Below, in pieces: positions 62,311 through 64,000 of a stretch of DNA of 64,000 nucleotides. Positions within the stretch are counted from its first letter, which is position 1; every line of letters starts with the position of its first letter. The DNA comes from Coriobacteriia bacterium (lineage in GTDB: Bacteria > Actinomycetota > Coriobacteriia > Anaerosomatales > PALSA-660), in assembly GCA_025361335.1 (NCBI GenBank), contig JANYAK010000003.1:1-64000 (forward strand), given 5' to 3'. The position numbers and the translations under genes were made by a program. Under the pieces are notes generated by a model. The model saw only the letters and a list, made by a program, of their open reading frames with translations, made no database searches and was not told where the DNA came from.

Positions 62311-63375
62311 CTATCTGCGGATGAAGACCGGGTCCCCGACGTTGACGCGACCGTAGAGATCATGGATCGCGCTGGGCATCATCCGCATGCATCCGTGACT
62401 CGCGTGGGTTCCGATGCTGCTGTACTCACTCCGAGGAATGCCATGGAGGAACACGCCCGGGTAGTTGATCCCGATCTTGCGGTCCCCCATGGGATTGCCA
62501 CGCCCTCCGGGGATGACGTCAGGCATGTTCGCCGACCACGCGGAGTGCGGGTTGATCCAGGGGGCGTTGGCCTGCTTCTTCGCGATCTTGAAGTCGCCCT
62601 TGGGCGTGGGCCATGCGGGCTGGCCGGGCGCGCAGGGGTACTCCGTGACCAACTCCGCGCCGTTGTACAAGTAGACGCGGCACTGGGACAGCGACACGAC
62701 GATGGCGGTCTTGAAGCTCGACTCGACGACTCGCGGCGTGATGAAGGTGATCGGCATCGATGCGACCCGGCTCGAGGAGGTGATCGCGTCGGCCGAGGTG
62801 AGCACGCCCGCGAGCACGTCCACGGCCTTCGTCTGCTCGACGGTCGCGCCATACACGGCGGGCGTGATCTGCATACGGTAATCCGCCGTCGGGGTCCGCG
62901 TGGCATCGACCGGCTTCCGGTCGACCAGCGTCGCGGTCTGCTTGACCCATCCGGCCAACACCGTGGTGTCCACGGAGTACTCAGGCCTGACGTCGGCGGG
63001 CAACGGCCTGCCGGCGACCCGACTGATCACCCGCGTGAGAAGAGTCGCCTCATGGCTGGGGGCGTAGGCGTCATCAACCATGGAGTCGACGTCGACCGAG
63101 ACGATGCCCTTCGGGTCCAGCACCCACGACTTGTTGTCCCCCGCAACCGTGACCGGCTGCATGACGGGTGTGGACACGGCTTGGTCGATGGTGGCACGCA
63201 CCTGGGTCTCGGTCATGCCGGCCAGATCGCGCCCCGCCAGAGTCACTCCCTTGGCCACGATCCCCCGGGACTGGTAGTCAGCGGCTATCGCCCAAGCGGA
63301 GGTCACGGAGAACAGGAGCATGAGTGCGGACACGAGGCCCAGCAGTATCCCTCTTGTGGTGCTTTCGGCCTTCAT
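62311..63375 (-). CDS. L,D-transpeptidase (YkuD) with N-terminal peptidoglycan-binding-like domain
   Basis: 354 aa secreted or membrane-anchored cell-wall enzyme forming 3-3 crosslinks or attaching proteins. N-terminal signal anchor (GILLGLVSALMLLFSVTSAWAI), a middle region of the VanW-associated/PG-binding-4 type (about 40-220), and a C-terminal YkuD domain (about 230-354) with HGIPRSEYSSIGTHASHGCMRM, catalytic C329. Start at ATG 63375 (AGGA upstream); earlier in-frame ATGs at 63387 and 63381 are possible. Convergent with the HD-GYP gene; the 74 bp between shows no clear terminator. Confidence 0.92.
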   Translation of the reverse strand: MKAESTTRGILLGLVSALMLLFSVTSAWAIAADYQSRGIVAKGVTLAGRDLAGMTETQVRATIDQAVSTPVMQPVTVAGDNKSWVLDPKGIVSVDVDSMVDDAYAPSHEATLLTRVISRVAGRPLPADVRPEYSVDTTVLAGWVKQTATLVDRKPVDATRTPTADYRMQITPAVYGATVEQTKAVDVLAGVLTSADAITSSSRVASMPITFITPRVVESSFKTAIVVSLSQCRVYLYNGAELVTEYPCAPGQPAWPTPKGDFKIAKKQANAPWINPHSAWSANMPDVIPGGRGNPMGDRKIGINYPGVFLHGIPRSEYSSIGTHASHGCMRMMPSAIHDLYGRVNVGDPVFIRR

Positions 63376-63764
63376 GTACATCCTCATCGCTCGTCTTGGG
63401 AACAAGTCACATGTCACGTGCAGACTAACATCAGCGGGCGATCCCAGGTCGGAATTGCGCACAGTGGTTCACTGTAGGCCATCGAGCCGTGCGATAACGA
63501 CGCAAACAACGGGCCATCGCGGGGGCGTCGCCGCGCAGCGGCCGCACGGCCGCGCAGGAGAAGAGGTCCGCTGACCGGCGTTGACGTAGCCTCACCCAGC
63601 ATGGTCGCGACCTCCCACTCCGTGCGTGCGAGCAGTTCAGCCGCCGTCCGATGCGCTTCGAGCAGGTCGCCTGTTTCTCCCGAGCGCACACGCTCGGACG
63701 CATCGTCTTGCTCCTGAATGAGGAGGCGCTCGGCAGGCAGCCACACGGCGCGCGGCGGTCCCAG
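63376..63764. other. Spacer between tRNA-Val and the L,D-transpeptidase gene
   Basis: About 390 bp without a confident gene. A minus-strand frame here (VWLPAERLLIQEQDDASERVRSGETGDLLEAHRTAAELLARTEWEVATMLGEA) has plausible amino-acid composition but only opens through the tRNA and has no good start, so it may be a gene remnant. Nearest the gene, TCACATGTCACGTG is a short imperfect direct/inverted repeat that might be an operator. Confidence 0.4.
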
Positions 63765-63800
63765 GCAATAAGAGAGGCCCCGGCGCGGTGCCGAGGCCTC
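63765..63800 (-). terminator. Terminator of tRNA-Val
   Basis: GAGGCCTCGGC pairs with GCCGGGGCCTC (one mismatch) and is followed on the minus strand by TCTTATT, 10-15 bases after the tRNA 3' end. Confidence 0.8.
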
Positions 63801-63809
63801 GATCGTTGC

Positions 63810-63884
63810 TGGTGGGCCATACTGGATTTGAACCAGTGACTTCATCCGTGTGAAGGATGCACTCTCCCGCTGAGTTAATGGCCC
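63810..63884 (-). tRNA. tRNA-Val (anticodon CAC)
   Basis: Minus-strand cloverleaf of 72 nt plus encoded CCA: acceptor GGGCCAT/ATGGCCC, D stem ACTC/GAGT, anticodon stem CATCC/GGATG with loop TTCACAC (anticodon CAC, reading GUG), T stem ACTGG/CCAGT with loop TTCAAAT. All stems pair perfectly. Confidence 0.97.
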
Positions 63885-63936
63885 GCTGTGCGCTCCTGGC
63901 CCGATGGTGCGACCTTGGCCGGGAGCAGCGAGGGCT

Positions 63937-63966
63937 ATTGTATACGCACGAGCCCGCGCGCGTGAA
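63937..63966 (-). promoter_or_regulatory. tRNA-Val promoter
   Basis: Minus-strand TACAAT (-10, 63937-63942) and TTCACG (-35, 63961-63966) with an 18-bp spacer, about 50 bases upstream of the tRNA. The -35 is weak but the -10 is near consensus. Confidence 0.6.
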
Positions 63967-64000
63967 CCCCAGCGGGGCGGTAGCCTCGTACGCTACACGC

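Noticed and set aside
63414-63845. 143-aa minus-strand ORF
   Set aside because: Its start is within the tRNA-Val gene and it runs into the L,D-transpeptidase promoter region; not a credible gene as given.

Overview
The window is a GC-rich (roughly two-thirds G+C by eye), densely packed bacterial chromosome segment. Almost every gene is on the minus strand; only three convincing genes are on the plus strand (34117-35334, 58958-60919, 60920-62236). Genes sit in long runs with stop/start overlaps of the ATGA or GTGA type, and GTG starts are common. The order RNase H / C4 zinc-ribbon coiled-coil protein / Nif3 recalls mycobacterial Rv2228c-Rv2230c. With the codon use and the anaerobe-like gene content, I infer an actinobacterium, possibly a Coriobacteriia-type anaerobe. 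That taxonomic call is inference only.

Layout. 1-182 is unassigned DNA with a terminator. 183-4685 holds queD, RNase HI, a zinc-ribbon protein, nif3, a PHP phosphatase and mnmA. 4722-6906 is an Isc-type Fe-S unit (iscR-like Rrf2, iscS, iscU) with a palindrome upstream. 7052-7744 is an unknown gene, followed by a possible small RNA or terminator region. 8164-11868 is the riboflavin operon ribD-ribE-ribBA-ribH behind an FMN riboswitch. 11970-19174 carries rpe, gpsA, plsY, der, a DUF512 radical SAM gene, ispH, plsC and cmk. 19286-23967 is an aromatic amino-acid block (aroA, tyrA, aroF, hisC-like). 24061-30720 is a B12 unit: cobalamin riboswitch plus terminator, btuF-btuC-btuD, cobU-cobT-cobS and a CobC-like phosphatase. 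30870-36015 has rluB, scpB, scpA, trpS, a divergent baeRF gene and an M50 peptidase. 36031-41196 has a DHH-CBS-tRNA nucleotidyltransferase fusion, a pyrimidine-nucleoside phosphorylase and deoB. 41253-43631 has a PilB/GspE ATPase and two small genes.

43839-54921 is the most unusual part: an eleven-gene complex I operon (nuoA-B-C-D-H-I*-J-K-L-M-N in transcription order) with no nuoE, nuoF or nuoG. Its NuoI (I*) is a 684-residue fusion. A GltD/NfnB-like FAD and NAD(P)-binding oxidoreductase is inserted between the NuoI N-terminal segment and the NuoI two-cluster ferredoxin domain. The likely meaning is that this module replaces the NADH-dehydrogenase arm as the electron entry point.

55045-63884 holds an ABC-F ATPase, a small gene plus a membrane protein, cspA with a structured leader, a plus-strand pair (HEAT-like protein and HD-GYP-type protein) sharing an N-terminal region, an L,D-transpeptidase, and tRNA-Val(CAC) with its own promoter and terminator.

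Together the genes cover cofactor supply (riboflavin/FMN/FAD, Fe-S, B12), phospholipid and isoprenoid synthesis, the shikimate pathway, chromosome segregation and respiration. FAD and Fe-S supply would feed the modified complex I, although the genes are not physically linked as one system. No CRISPR array, insertion sequence, phage region or rRNA gene was seen.
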